This document shows positions 47,922-57,913 of a stretch of DNA of 64,000 nucleotides, one piece after another. The DNA is taken from NCBI GenBank assembly GCA_034429195.1, contig DAOUGQ010000005.1:162001-226000 (forward strand), written 5' to 3'. Source of the stretch: UBA4782 sp034429195 (GTDB lineage Bacteria > Chloroflexota > Anaerolineae > Anaerolineales > Anaerolineaceae). Under the pieces are notes generated by a model, which did not search any database, was not told the DNA's origin, and saw only the letters and a list, made by a program, of their open reading frames with translations. How positions within the stretch are numbered: position 1 is the stretch's first letter; every line of letters starts with the position of its first letter. The translations under genes were made by a program, and so were the position numbers.

Positions 47922-48791
47922 GTGAAAGGAATTATTTTGGCGGGAGGTATGGGTACAAGATTGTATCCACTTACCCTGGCAGTCAGCAAACAATTATTGC
48001 CTGTTTATGATAAACCGATGGTCTATTACCCACTTTCCATGCTGATGCTGGCGGGAATTCGAGAGGTTCTAGTAATTTCAACTGATAATGATATTCAAGC
48101 ATATCAAAATTTATTGGGTGGTGGTAATCAATGGGGGATGAGTTTTAGTTATGCTGTGCAGGAAAAACCCAGAGGATTACCAGATGCATTCCTGGTAGGT
48201 GAATCATTCATTGGCAATGATCCTGTCTGTTTAATTCTTGGTGATAATATCTTTTTTGGGACAGGGTTACCGGAACAACTACGAAAAGCAGCCAGGATCA
48301 AATCTGGTGCGATCATTTTTGCATATCCGGTAAAGGATCCTCAACGATATGGTGTTGTAGAGTTGGATGAAAATTACAACGTTATTGGTATAGAGGAAAA
48401 ACCAAAAAATCCTCGATCCAATTACGCTGTACCAGGGATGTATTTTTATGATACAAAAGTTGTTGAATTATCCAAGAAACTAAAAGCATCGAGTCGTGGA
48501 GAGTTGGAGATATCAGATTTAAACCGTTTGTATCTAGAATTGGGAGAATTGGAAGTTTCACTTTTAGGTCGCGGGATTGCTTGGTTGGATGCTGGGACAC
48601 ATGAATCTTTACTACAGGCTTCCAGTTTTGTTCAGGCAGTGGAGGAAAGACAGGGACTTATGATTGCCTGTCCTGAAGAGATCGCATACCGGATGGGGTA
48701 TATCACAAAAGATGAACTTTATCACCTTGCGCAAAAATTAACCCATAATCAATATGGAAAATATCTTCTTGAGGTAATTAAAGAGGGATAA
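47922..48791 (+). CDS. rfbA: Glucose-1-phosphate thymidylyltransferase
   Basis: A 289-residue nucleotidyltransferase making dTDP-glucose. MKGIILAGGMGTRLYPLTLAVSKQLLPVYDKPMVYYPLSMLMLAGI (quoted parts: ILAGGMGTRLYPLT, KQLLPVYDKPMVYYP) and CLILGDNIFFG, GVVELDENYNVIGIEEKPK, GIAWLDAGTHESLLQAS. The GTG start at 47922 follows AGAGAGG. It supplies substrate for rfbB; both would serve a deoxysugar such as rhamnose, but the last steps are encoded elsewhere. Confidence 0.95.
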   Translation: MKGIILAGGMGTRLYPLTLAVSKQLLPVYDKPMVYYPLSMLMLAGIREVLVISTDNDIQAYQNLLGGGNQWGMSFSYAVQEKPRGLPDAFLVGESFIGNDPVCLILGDNIFFGTGLPEQLRKAARIKSGAIIFAYPVKDPQRYGVVELDENYNVIGIEEKPKNPRSNYAVPGMYFYDTKVVELSKKLKASSRGELEISDLNRLYLELGELEVSLLGRGIAWLDAGTHESLLQASSFVQAVEERQGLMIACPEEIAYRMGYITKDELYHLAQKLTHNQYGKYLLEVIKEG

Positions 48792-48799
48792 ACGAGATT

Positions 48800-48846
48800 A
48801 AATACCAAGCGCCGGGGTGAGGGGGGCACCTCGGCGCTTGGTATTT
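48800..48846 (+). terminator. Very strong terminator after rfbBA
   Basis: A 20-bp stem, 48800-48819 against 48827-48846 with a single G-U pair, and a loop of A plus six Gs. The stem core is GCGCC/GGCGC rich and the far arm ends in TATTT. Downstream direction has TATAAT. Confidence 0.9.
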
Positions 48847-48903
48847 ATAATATATCAGGTGAAAACTCGTGGAGCAAGTCAGGAATGTTTGACAAATTCA
48901 ATA

Positions 48904-49545
48904 CTAGTTTTTGGTAACAAACCTCAACCAATAAATACAAATTCCAAAAGCAACCGAAACATTTAGGGATTCCTTTATGCCGTACATAGGAATCGTCACA
49001 ACCTGATGCGCCAGGGTGAAAATATCAGGATCAATCCCGTTGACCTCATTTCCAACCACAAGTAATATTGGAGTCCCGGAAATCCTGGAATCGAGGTTTG
49101 ATAATGGAGTTGCCCCTTGTGCTTTTTCGAGGACAATGATCTGATAGCCGGCATTTTTGTATTGAATACATGTTTCTACAGCGCTCCAGGATTGTTCCCA
49201 GGGAATGTGAAGTTCCGCACCGAGAGCAGTTTTGCGTACACCAGGGTGATCAGGAGGTGGAGTGATTCCCGAAAGAATGATCTTTTGAACACCAGCTCCG
49301 TCAGAAGTGCGAAATATCGAACCTACGTTGAAAGCACTGCGAATATTATCCAATAGAACGGCGATTTCCGTACGAAATTGAGGTTGAGTTGAGATGTTTC
49401 CGGTGTTCTCAAAATCCGAAAAGATAGGTTCTGTGGACGAACCGCACTTTGGGCATTGAACGAAATTCTCTGAAAATTCTGCAGGAAAACGAAATCTGCA
49501 GGTCGGTTTCAGACATTGAAAATAAACGTGTTTAGGGCTATGCAA
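48904..49545 (-). CDS. SpoU/TrmH-family RNA 2'-O-methyltransferase with N-terminal zinc ribbon
   Basis: A 213-residue protein. Residues about 8-40 hold a four-Cys ribbon (CLKPTC ... CPKC). The SPOUT methyltransferase domain follows: VLLDNIRSAFNVGSIFRTSDGAGV (motif 1), PILLVVGNEVNGIDPDIF (motif 2) and IPMYGIKESLNVSVAFGICIYWL (motif 3, quoted: ESLNVSVAFG). TTG start at 49545 with AGGT upstream. The RNA target is unknown. It lies 12 bp downstream of tal-pgi on the same strand, but functional link is not evident. Confidence 0.85.
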   Translation of the reverse strand: MHSPKHVYFQCLKPTCRFRFPAEFSENFVQCPKCGSSTEPIFSDFENTGNISTQPQFRTEIAVLLDNIRSAFNVGSIFRTSDGAGVQKIILSGITPPPDHPGVRKTALGAELHIPWEQSWSAVETCIQYKNAGYQIIVLEKAQGATPLSNLDSRISGTPILLVVGNEVNGIDPDIFTLAHQVVTIPMYGIKESLNVSVAFGICIYWLRFVTKN

Positions 49546-49557
49546 TAAGACCTGATT

Positions 49558-52359
49558 TCATTTTGTATAAATACGCGGCAATTCTGCTTTTAGATTATTC
49601 TTCAGGTGAATGCGAAGAATTTTTCGATTACGAATTTGAAGAGCTTCGAGGTCTCCCTGTGCCTGCGCTGCCTGCAGCGTGCCAAATGAAAATTGCTTGC
49701 CTGGTATCTTTAAATCGTGAGAAGAATAATCCATTGTGATCTGGATAATTAGGCAATTAGCAGGTCCACCTTTGTGAATTTGTCCAGTGGAGTGAAGGAA
49801 ACGTGGACCAAATCCCAGGGTGGTTGCGCACCCGGTCAATTGCATAACTTGCTTTCGAAAATCCTGAAGCAACTCTAAGAAATATTGATCACGCGGAACA
49901 TAAGCGTTAATCGCGATGTAATCCAATGGTGAGGCTAATTCTAAAAATGCTTTTATATACTCCTCAATAGTTTCCGATTTTGATAAAGCACAATTTTCAA
50001 TAAATATTGCGTATTCATTGTTTTGCCAGGAAGGAGCGCTTTCTGAAAGGGAACCTTTTTCAATGAATGCTTTGATCTTAGCTTGTGTTCTTGTTTTGCT
50101 ATCTTGCACATCTGGTTGATCAAATGCATTTACATTAATAATTGAGCATGCGATGGCAGTAGCATACTCCCAAGTATACATTTCAGAGCCTAGCGCATAG
50201 CCATCGGGCAAAAAGAAGGTCAATACAGGTTGACCAGCATTCTTTAAATTTATTACGATTTCTCGATAATCACCTGAATGGCAAAAATAGGTGAATAACC
50301 GATCCGTAGAGTAATAATCCGGTGGCATGATTGGTTCACCATCTACAGGCAAAATACCAATACCGGTTTTTCCTGAACTTTCAGCGATTAGCTGTTCAAT
50401 CCATGCTCCTAATGAAGAAAACTCTGGATCTGAAAGAATGGTGATTTTATTTCTACCGTGGAGGGCGGCTTCTCCAATAATCGTGCCTAGTATTGCACTT
50501 CTATTTTGCGAAACTGGTGCTTCAGGCAACCCAGCGGATCGGGCAGAGTTGGCATTGTTCAGGAGTTTTTTCAGATCAAACCCTAACAAAGCTGCTGGAA
50601 CAAGACCAAACGGAGTAAGGGCTGAATATCTTCCACCAACTGAGGGATTACCATAAAAAACGTGCGCAAAATTTCTTTCAATAGCAAGTTTTTCAAGGTT
50701 GGTACCTGGATCGGTGATTGCTATGAAATGATCACCACTGGCATCTCCTATCAGACTCTGCGTGAGATGCCAGAAGTATGATAGAAGTGCATCAATTTCA
50801 ATGGTAGAACCAGATTTACTGGCAACGATGTATAAAGCATTGAGAGGATTGATTCTTCTGGCTGTATCGATAATCTGACGGGGATCTGTAGTATCAAGAA
50901 CAGTAAGCTTCATACCAGGTTCAAGCATTTTGAACGATTTACCAACAAGTGAGAATACTTCGGGAGCCATGGATGAGCCACCCATGCCCAGAAGTACAAG
51001 ATCTGTGTAACCTTTGGACCTGGTTTGTTTGACGAATCCGTCGATTTCCTCAAACAAATTTTCACTATTCACTGGTGAGTTCAGCCATCCCAAGCGATTC
51101 TTGATCTCTGCATGTTCAGCAACATTTTTCGTCCAAACAATTGGATCTTTTTCAAACATACGTAAAATGACAGAGTCTGATGTGATTTTCTTAAGTCGAT
51201 CGACAATAACAGGATGAAGATCTCCCAGCTCACCAATAAAACCAGATTTCCTATCGTTGATCGTTTCAAGCAAAGAAGTAAAGGAGTTCGCAAAGCTTTT
51301 CACACCTTCATCTTCCAGTTCACTGGTGACTTTTTCAAAGGAGATACCAGCCTCTTCAATTCTTGCGAAGGTTTCTTTTGCAGTTAATTGTGCTTCACGA
51401 ATACTGAGGTTAGAAGGTTTTCCATGATTGCGGATTGCTTCCAGTGTTTGTGGAGGAACTGTGTTGACAGTATAAGGTGCGATGAGAGTATCAACGTATA
51501 GCAAATCGGAATAATCTGGATTCTTTGTGCTGGTTGATGCCCATAGCGGGCGTTGCATCTGGCATCCTGCCTGAAGAAGAGAATTTACCCTTGGTTGCGA
51601 TATCAGTTCTTCAAAAATCGAATAAGCAACTGCGGCGTTGGCAACAGCTGCTTTTCCGAGTAAAAATTCAAACTCATTTGGTTTTTCACTATCTTTGATT
51701 TTTGCTTTCAGTAAGCCATCAATTTTTGTGTCTACTCTTGAGACAAAGAAACTCGCAACTGAAGCAATTCCATCGATGGGAAGATTCTGATTTACTCTAC
51801 TTTCAATTCCTTGGATGAACGCTTCCAGTACCTGACGATATCGTTCTGTCGAGAAAATTAGAGTGACATTTACATTTATCCCAGAGGCGATGACTTCTTT
51901 AATCGCAGGGATCCCTTCCAAAGTAGCAGGTATCTTGATCATGAGATTTGGTCGATTGACTGCCTGCCATAGCCTTTTTGCTTCAGCAATTGTTTTTTGG
52001 GTATCGTTGGCGAGATATGGGCTAACTTCCAAACTTACATATCCATCTCTTTTATTGCTGCTGGAATAAAGCGGAGCAAATAATTCTGCTGCAGATCGAA
52101 TATCCTCAATCGCTAATTGATAAAATATCGTTTCTGCGTCTAACCCAGCCCATGACATAGTTTGAATTGCATCATCATAATCTGATGATTTTCCTATTGC
52201 ATTTTGGAAAATTGTTGGATTAGAGGTTACTCCTCGAATTTCTCCCTGGTTGATCATTGCTTCGAGTTTACCTGATTTGATCAGGCTACGCTGAATATTG
52301 TCAAACCATAGTGATTGCCCAAATTGAATATATTTGGAAGGGATATTATTGGACGTCAT
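49558..52359 (-). CDS. Bifunctional transaldolase / glucose-6-phosphate isomerase
   Basis: A 933-residue fusion. Residues about 10-360 are a transaldolase: SLWFDNIQRSLIKSGKLEAMI, GVTSNPTIFQNAI, NLMIKIPATLEGIPAI (Schiff-base Lys) and LYVDTLIAPYTVNTVPP. Residues about 400-930 are a glucose-6-phosphate isomerase: VLLGMGGSSMAPEVFSL, IVASKSGSTIEIDALLSYF, FAHVFYGNPSVGGRYSALTPFGLVPAALLG (quoted: GGRYSALTPFGL). The fusion links the non-oxidative pentose phosphate cycle with the fructose-6/glucose-6 phosphate step. Same-strand neighbours rpiB and tkt complete the pathway; ATG has AGGGTGAG. Confidence 0.94.
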   Translation of the reverse strand: MTSNNIPSKYIQFGQSLWFDNIQRSLIKSGKLEAMINQGEIRGVTSNPTIFQNAIGKSSDYDDAIQTMSWAGLDAETIFYQLAIEDIRSAAELFAPLYSSSNKRDGYVSLEVSPYLANDTQKTIAEAKRLWQAVNRPNLMIKIPATLEGIPAIKEVIASGINVNVTLIFSTERYRQVLEAFIQGIESRVNQNLPIDGIASVASFFVSRVDTKIDGLLKAKIKDSEKPNEFEFLLGKAAVANAAVAYSIFEELISQPRVNSLLQAGCQMQRPLWASTSTKNPDYSDLLYVDTLIAPYTVNTVPPQTLEAIRNHGKPSNLSIREAQLTAKETFARIEEAGISFEKVTSELEDEGVKSFANSFTSLLETINDRKSGFIGELGDLHPVIVDRLKKITSDSVILRMFEKDPIVWTKNVAEHAEIKNRLGWLNSPVNSENLFEEIDGFVKQTRSKGYTDLVLLGMGGSSMAPEVFSLVGKSFKMLEPGMKLTVLDTTDPRQIIDTARRINPLNALYIVASKSGSTIEIDALLSYFWHLTQSLIGDASGDHFIAITDPGTNLEKLAIERNFAHVFYGNPSVGGRYSALTPFGLVPAALLGFDLKKLLNNANSARSAGLPEAPVSQNRSAILGTIIGEAALHGRNKITILSDPEFSSLGAWIEQLIAESSGKTGIGILPVDGEPIMPPDYYSTDRLFTYFCHSGDYREIVINLKNAGQPVLTFFLPDGYALGSEMYTWEYATAIACSIINVNAFDQPDVQDSKTRTQAKIKAFIEKGSLSESAPSWQNNEYAIFIENCALSKSETIEEYIKAFLELASPLDYIAINAYVPRDQYFLELLQDFRKQVMQLTGCATTLGFGPRFLHSTGQIHKGGPANCLIIQITMDYSSHDLKIPGKQFSFGTLQAAQAQGDLEALQIRNRKILRIHLKNNLKAELPRIYTK

Positions 52360-52362
52360 AGC

Positions 52363-52812
52363 TCACCCTGCTTCTTCAATTTTGTGAATCTTTTCAACCC
52401 GTCGCGCATAACGGGGTACTTCACTCATATAACGTGCATTAATGAAAGCAGTAACTACTTCTCTTGCGAGTTCTGGGCCGATGATCCTTCCTCCCAGGCA
52501 TAAAACATTCATATTGTCATGTTCTACACCCTGGTGAGCAGAATAGGTGTCATGACATACACTGGCATAAATGCCTTTCATCTTGTTCGCTGAAATACAT
52601 ACACCGACACCTGATCCACAAAGAAATACACCACGTTCAGCTTTTCCTTGTTGAATAACACGCCCGCCTTTTTCTGCCATGTCTGGAAAATCAACCGTTT
52701 CTGGGGTACAGGTACCCAGGTCGATGACTTCATGCCCCAGGTCTTTAAGGGTTTTTACAACAACTTCTCGAATCGCAATTGCTACGTGATCGCCCACTAC
52801 TACAACTCTCAT
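52363..52812 (-). CDS. rpiB: Ribose-5-phosphate isomerase B
   Basis: A 149-residue RpiB (LacAB family) that converts ribulose-5-phosphate and ribose-5-phosphate. VVVGDHVAIAIREVV, CTPETVDFPDMAEKGGRVI, the active-site Cys loop VFLCGSGVGVCISANK, CHDTYSAHQGVEHDNMNVLCLGG and final VPRYARRVEKI are diagnostic. 3 bp ahead of tal-pgi and 8 bp after tkt, so all three are probably one transcript. An N-terminal DHV in place of the usual DHAG is a small change. Confidence 0.93.
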   Translation of the reverse strand: MRVVVVGDHVAIAIREVVVKTLKDLGHEVIDLGTCTPETVDFPDMAEKGGRVIQQGKAERGVFLCGSGVGVCISANKMKGIYASVCHDTYSAHQGVEHDNMNVLCLGGRIIGPELAREVVTAFINARYMSEVPRYARRVEKIHKIEEAG

Positions 52813-52820
52813 GATTGCCT

Positions 52821-54845
52821 CTAGATTATTTCATCTTCAGTAATGCCGGTCAATTCTTCAACGGATTTAACAATAGCCTCAACCGTAAAACCAAATTGCT
52901 TAAATAATACGGATGCGGGAGCAGAAGCACCAAAGTGGTCTATTCCAATAATTTTCCCTTTATTGCCAACCCATTTACTCCAACCTTGAGTAACTCCAGC
53001 TTCAATGGAAATCCGCAAGTCGATCGATGGTGGAAATACATGATTCTGATATGCTTGATCTTGTTTCTCAAACAATTCCCAGCTTGGAAATGAAACCACT
53101 CGAACATTCAAACCTTTTGCTGATAACCTTGAGCCCGCTTCGAGTGCTAAAACAACTTCTGATCCAGAGGCCATCAGTATTATTTGAGCTTTTCCGCCAC
53201 CCATATCGCACAATATATACGCACCTTTATTTAATTCACTTGCTGGTGACAATTTTGAACGATCAAGTGTAGGTAGATTTTGACGGCTTAATGCCAATAG
53301 AGTGGGTCCGTCATTTCGTTTGAGCGCTACCTTCCAAGCTTCAGAGACTTCATTTGCATCACAAGGTCGAATAACGGTGAGGTTAGGAATTGCTCGTAGA
53401 GAAGCAATTTGCTCTATAGGCTGATGAGTTGGACCATCTTCGCCTAAACCGATACTATCATGTGTCATAACCCAAATACTGGGTAAACGAGAAAGAGCTG
53501 ATACCCTGATGGCTGGCCGCAAATAATCTGTAAATACAAGGAAAGTGGCACCATAAGCGCGAAAGCCGCCATGCCAGGTAATTCCATTTATGATTGCACC
53601 CATACCATGTTCTCGTACTCCAAAATGAAAGTTGCGACCCTCAGGTGTATCTGATTGGAAAGCGGGAATATCCTGCATCCAGGTATTGTTCGATGGTGCA
53701 AGGTCAGCGGAACCACCAAATAATTCTGGTAGTTTTGAAGCAATTGCATTGATCACTTTGTGAGAGGCGCTTCGACTAGCCATCCCTTTAACATCAAAGG
53801 GGAAGGAAGGAAAGGCTTCATCGAAACCTTTCGGAAGCTGCCCGCTAAACCGACGTAATAATTCTGCTGACTCTTGAGGAAATTCTTTCTGGTACTTTGT
53901 GAATTTTTTATCCCATTCATTATGAAGTGCTGTGCCTCGTTCTCCAATTTCTCTGAAATGTAGCAATACTTCATCTGGCACATAAAACATTGGTTCAAGC
54001 GGCCAATCTGCATTGGTTTTTGCTGCATTCAATTCTTCCATGCCGGGTGGTTCTCCGTGTGCTTTAGAAGTACCTTGCCGCGTGGGAAGTCCAAAACCAA
54101 TGATGGTTCTACATAAGATCAAGCTCGGACGTGGATCTTTCTTGGCTTGTTGAATAGCTTTATCGATTTCATCAACGTTATTGCCATCATTTACTCGGAT
54201 GGTATGCCAGCCATATGCCTGGAATCTTTTTTCACGATCCTCAGTAAACGCCAGATCAGTCGATCCATCGATGGTGATCTTATTATCATCATATAGATAG
54301 ATTATTTTCCCTAATTTTAGATGGCCGGCTAAAGAGGCTGCTTCTGAAGCGACTCCTTCCATTAAGTCACCATCTGTGACTATGGCATAGGTGTAATGGT
54401 CAATAATGTCGTTACCAGTCTTGTTATATGTTGCAGCAAGATTAGCTTCTGCAATTGCCATACCCACACCGTTTGCAAAACCCTGTCCGAGAGGACCGGT
54501 TGTGGTCTCTACACCGGGAGTCAATCCTGCTTCTGGGTGCCCAGGTGTAATGCTGCCCCATTGACGAAATTGCTGCAGATCATCAAGAGTAATGTTATAA
54601 CCAGTAAGGTAAAGCAATGAATAAAGGAGCATTGAGCCATGGCCACCGGATAAAATGAAACGGTCTCTGTTTATCCATTTTGGATCTTTAGGATCAAAGC
54701 GTAAATGCCGGGTAAAAATTGTATAGGCTATTGAAGCAGTACCCATCGGTAAACCGGGGTGCCCTGAATTTGCTTTCTGCACACCATCGGCTGAAAGAAA
54801 ACGAATTGTATTTATTGCTTTTTGTTGAAAATCCTGAGGAGACAT
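52821..54845 (-). CDS. tkt: Transketolase
   Basis: A 674-residue TPP-dependent transketolase. IRFLSADGVQKANSGHPGLPMGTASIAYTIFTRHLRFDPKDPKW (quoted parts: KANSGHPGLPMG, FDPKDPKW), ILSGGHGSMLLYSLLYLTGY, TTGPLGQGFANGVGMAIAE, TDGDLMEGVASEAASLAGHL (TPP/Mg site), GVREHGMGAIINGI and GLGEDGPTHQPIEQIASLRAIPN (quoted: DGPTHQPIEQ). ATG at 54845 after AAGGAT. First gene of the tkt-rpiB-tal/pgi transcript. Confidence 0.96.
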   Translation of the reverse strand: MSPQDFQQKAINTIRFLSADGVQKANSGHPGLPMGTASIAYTIFTRHLRFDPKDPKWINRDRFILSGGHGSMLLYSLLYLTGYNITLDDLQQFRQWGSITPGHPEAGLTPGVETTTGPLGQGFANGVGMAIAEANLAATYNKTGNDIIDHYTYAIVTDGDLMEGVASEAASLAGHLKLGKIIYLYDDNKITIDGSTDLAFTEDREKRFQAYGWHTIRVNDGNNVDEIDKAIQQAKKDPRPSLILCRTIIGFGLPTRQGTSKAHGEPPGMEELNAAKTNADWPLEPMFYVPDEVLLHFREIGERGTALHNEWDKKFTKYQKEFPQESAELLRRFSGQLPKGFDEAFPSFPFDVKGMASRSASHKVINAIASKLPELFGGSADLAPSNNTWMQDIPAFQSDTPEGRNFHFGVREHGMGAIINGITWHGGFRAYGATFLVFTDYLRPAIRVSALSRLPSIWVMTHDSIGLGEDGPTHQPIEQIASLRAIPNLTVIRPCDANEVSEAWKVALKRNDGPTLLALSRQNLPTLDRSKLSPASELNKGAYILCDMGGGKAQIILMASGSEVVLALEAGSRLSAKGLNVRVVSFPSWELFEKQDQAYQNHVFPPSIDLRISIEAGVTQGWSKWVGNKGKIIGIDHFGASAPASVLFKQFGFTVEAIVKSVEELTGITEDEII

Positions 54846-54924
54846 AACATATCCTTAAAAATGATTTCACTCATTTTACCATTTTTATCTCACAATCCAT
54901 TCAGGGTAATAAAGGTGAAGTGGC

Positions 54925-57345
54925 TTAAAATCGTCTATTTTTCAATCGAAGACTATTGCTGACAACAAAAATCGAGGAGAATGCCATAGCACCTGCAGAT
55001 ATCATAGGATTTAAGAAACCAAGTGCTGCAACTGGAATCAATATTATGTTGTAGAAAAATGCCCAGAATAAGTTTTGTTTGATCGTTTGCATCGTCTTTC
55101 TTGAAAGGTTCAAGGCAACTGCGATATTCCTCAAATCACCACTGATCAATGTCACTGGGGCAGCCGCTATTGCGACATCTGTTCCTGTACCAAGCGCCAT
55201 GCCGATTTCTGCCTGTGCAAGAGATGGTGCATCGTTAATTCCATCACCAACCATTGCGACTTTCTTGCCAGCCTGCTGCAATAATTTAATTTGTTCCGTC
55301 TTTCCACCTGGCAAGACATCCGAAATGATGTGTTCAATTCCAACCTTGCGTCCGATAGCTAAGGCTGTCCTGTTGTTATCTCCTGTGAGCATAATTACAT
55401 CAAGGCCCATCCCTTGTAAATTTTTTACTGCTTCCTGAGAACCTTGTTTGATCGGATCTGCAATGCCAATGAGACCGATCACCTGGTTATTAACTGCAAC
55501 TAGAATTGCAGTATTGGCGTCATTTTGCAGTGAATCCATCTGGGATTGAAAATGTTCTGTGTTAATGTTATTACTTTCCATGAGCTGAACATTACCCACA
55601 AGAATGTCATTTTCATCAATAATTCCGTGAATGCCTTTTCCTGATATTGCGGTGAATTGAGAGGGTGTGTGCAATTCCAGGCTGCGATTTCCCGCCTCAG
55701 CTATCAGTGCTTCGCCCAGAGGGTGTTCTGATCCTTTCTCAAGACTTGCAGCAAATTGCAAAATGTTGTTTACCGAATATTGTTGATGGAGTGAAATGAT
55801 GGAAGTTACTGCTGGCTGCCCTCTGGTTAACGTACCCGTTTTATCAAGGACTATGGTATTTATCGATGCGCCACGTTCGATAGATTCCCCCGAACGAAAT
55901 AGTATTCCCATTTCAGCCCCTTTTCCGCTGGCAACCATAATCGCAGTTGGCGTAGCTAAACCCAGAGCGCATGGACAGGCAATGACCAGAACAGCTACTG
56001 CATTTATCATAGCATGTGTAAAACCACTGATATTAGCGCTGGTTGAAATTGGAAGGAAAAGCCATACCAGAAAAGTTACCATGGCAATAGCAATGACTAT
56101 GGGTACAAAAATAGAGGACACTTTATCTGCAAGACGCTGGATAGGTGCCTTACTGCCCTGTGCTTCTTCAACCAGTTTTATGATCTGAGATAATGCGGTT
56201 TCTTTGCCAATTCGAGATGCTTCAAAACGGAGGAAACCAAATCTATTTATTGTAGCTCCGTATACTGTACTACCAGGGCGTTTTTCTACCGGAAGAGATT
56301 CGCCAGTAAGCATAGATTCATCTACAGTCGACTTACCTTCAATTACCACACCATCCACTGGAATTTTTCCGCCAGGTTTGACCAGTACAACATCACCAAT
56401 CATCACATCTTCTACAGGCAATTCAATTTCCCGGTCATCTCGAACAACTAATGCTGTTTTTGGCTGTAGATTCAGCAGGCGTTTGATTGCTTCACTCGTG
56501 CGACCTTTTGCCTTGGATTCCAAGTATTTTCCCAACCTGATGAGAGTGATAATCACGGCAGAAGTCTCTAGATAGATATGACCATTAAGTAAACCAAAAA
56601 CGATTGGTAGGGAATAAAAATATGCCACGGAACTGCCTAGAGCGATCAGTACATCCATATTTGCGGATTTATTCTTCAATGATTTATAGGCACTGATGTA
56701 GTACTGCCCGCCAACATAGAATTGGACTGGTGTTGCCAAAGCAAGCATGAACCAATCCAGCCATCGAGCATGAGCAATCGCCATTGGCAGGAGATTGAAA
56801 TCTCGGCCCATCGAAAGGATAAATAATGGAATCGTGAGCAGAAGCCCGGTAAAAAGAAGCTTCTTTTGATGGGTAATTTCGATTTCTCGAGCTTTTACTT
56901 CAGCATCGTCAACGTTTTCTCCATTTTCAATAGCTTCAAAACCAGCGTGCTTTATCGTTTTATAAATATCTGTCTGGCTGATGATTGTAGGTATGTATTG
57001 GAGATATATTTGTTGAGATGCAATACTGACCTGGGCTAAAGTAACACCTTCTAGCTCCATTAACGCTTTTTCAAGGCGTGTTGCGTCTGTAGAATCTGCC
57101 AATCCAAGAACGTTTATGTTCAAATCGCCTCTGGCAACATCGTACCCTGCTTTTTGAATCTTTCCAACGATTTGATCAAGAGAAATTGCATTGGGATCAA
57201 AGGTTATTGTAGCCCTTTCACTAGAAAGGTTGACGTTAGATTGTTGTACACCTACCAGCTTGTTAACATTGCGTTCTATCGTTGCAACACAATTTGCACA
57301 CGTCATCCCTGTTATTGGAAGAATAATTTGCTTTTGATTGCTCAT
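54925..57345 (-). CDS. copA: Copper-exporting P1B-type ATPase
   Basis: An 806-residue Cu+ pump. N-terminal HMA domain ITGMTCANC (C16, C19). A second HMA fold at about 76-140 has GLADSTDATR where GMTCxxC is expected, so it cannot bind copper. Then eight membrane helices with CPC in VIACPCALGLATPTA, phosphorylation site DKTGTLTRG, SEHPLGEAL and GDGINDAPSLAQAEIGMALG. Start set at ATG 57345, in line with the first HMA strand. Last gene of the csoR-copZ-copA operon. Confidence 0.95.
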   Translation of the reverse strand: MSNQKQIILPITGMTCANCVATIERNVNKLVGVQQSNVNLSSERATITFDPNAISLDQIVGKIQKAGYDVARGDLNINVLGLADSTDATRLEKALMELEGVTLAQVSIASQQIYLQYIPTIISQTDIYKTIKHAGFEAIENGENVDDAEVKAREIEITHQKKLLFTGLLLTIPLFILSMGRDFNLLPMAIAHARWLDWFMLALATPVQFYVGGQYYISAYKSLKNKSANMDVLIALGSSVAYFYSLPIVFGLLNGHIYLETSAVIITLIRLGKYLESKAKGRTSEAIKRLLNLQPKTALVVRDDREIELPVEDVMIGDVVLVKPGGKIPVDGVVIEGKSTVDESMLTGESLPVEKRPGSTVYGATINRFGFLRFEASRIGKETALSQIIKLVEEAQGSKAPIQRLADKVSSIFVPIVIAIAMVTFLVWLFLPISTSANISGFTHAMINAVAVLVIACPCALGLATPTAIMVASGKGAEMGILFRSGESIERGASINTIVLDKTGTLTRGQPAVTSIISLHQQYSVNNILQFAASLEKGSEHPLGEALIAEAGNRSLELHTPSQFTAISGKGIHGIIDENDILVGNVQLMESNNINTEHFQSQMDSLQNDANTAILVAVNNQVIGLIGIADPIKQGSQEAVKNLQGMGLDVIMLTGDNNRTALAIGRKVGIEHIISDVLPGGKTEQIKLLQQAGKKVAMVGDGINDAPSLAQAEIGMALGTGTDVAIAAAPVTLISGDLRNIAVALNLSRKTMQTIKQNLFWAFFYNIILIPVAALGFLNPMISAGAMAFSSIFVVSNSLRLKNRRF

Positions 57346-57403
57346 TTTTATAGCCTGATTAAAGGGGGAGGGAAAGTAATGCCCCATGCCCCCATAAAAT
57401 GCA

Positions 57404-57610
57404 TCAATTCTTGGGTGGATAATTTATTTCGGTTAAAAGCTTAATAATCGCTTCTTCTGTTGCAGGAGGCGCAAAAGTAATCACAACCTGCTTACTGATT
57501 GTGTCTGCATTCACCGAGTGTACGCCAGGAAGCTCTGATAATTCGTTCACAATAGTGTGAACACAATGCTGGCAGGAAATGTTGGGGACATAATAATTAA
57601 CAGTAGTCAT
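57404..57610 (-). CDS. copZ: CopZ-like copper chaperone (HMA domain)
   Basis: A 68-residue single HMA domain. VNYYVPNISCQHCVHTIVNELSEL has the Cys pair SCQHC. The later hydrophobic pattern VVITFAPPATEEAIIKLLTEINY fits. It would pass Cu+ to CopA and CsoR. ATG at 57610 follows AGAGGTG; GTG at 57616 overlaps that site. 59 bp before copA and 15 bp after csoR on the same strand. Confidence 0.9.
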   Translation of the reverse strand: MTTVNYYVPNISCQHCVHTIVNELSELPGVHSVNADTISKQVVITFAPPATEEAIIKLLTEINYPPKN

Positions 57611-57625
57611 GTTCACCTCTACTTC

Positions 57626-57895
57626 TTAAACTTTTGTTGCTGTTTCAAACACGTCTGCAATTTCTGACAACACGCGCTCGCGTTCATTAATGTTATCTCC
57701 ACGGACCGCGGTGATGAGGCAACTTTTGAGATGGTTATCCAGAATCAATGTGCTGACTTTATTGAGCGCAGCCTGAACCGCCTGGATCTGCTTGATAATA
57801 TCAATACAATATTTTTCATCTTCAATCATTTTTGTGATGCCATGTACATGACCTTCTATGGTTTTCATACGGGTTAGGGCGTCTGAATTATTCAT
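57626..57895 (-). CDS. csoR: CsoR-type copper-sensing repressor
   Basis: An 89-residue all-helical CsoR/RcnR regulator. The Cu+ ligands are all present: C30 (DEKYCIDII), H55 and C59 (LDNHLKSCL, the H-x3-C pair). LTRMKTIEGHVHGITKMIED is the conserved N-terminal helix that holds DNA-contacting residues. ATG at 57895 has AAGGA; ATG at 57907 is too close to the GGAG. Copper binding would release its operator, found at 57914-57936 over its own start region. Regulates copZ-copA by autoregulation. Confidence 0.92.
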   Translation of the reverse strand: MNNSDALTRMKTIEGHVHGITKMIEDEKYCIDIIKQIQAVQAALNKVSTLILDNHLKSCLITAVRGDNINERERVLSEIADVFETATKV

Positions 57896-57913
57896 ATTCC
57901 TTATCATTCTCCT

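Noticed and set aside
48800..48846. Perfect long hairpin considered as transposon end or repeat element
   Set aside because: It lies 9 bp after the rfbA stop, occurs once in the window and has terminator geometry.
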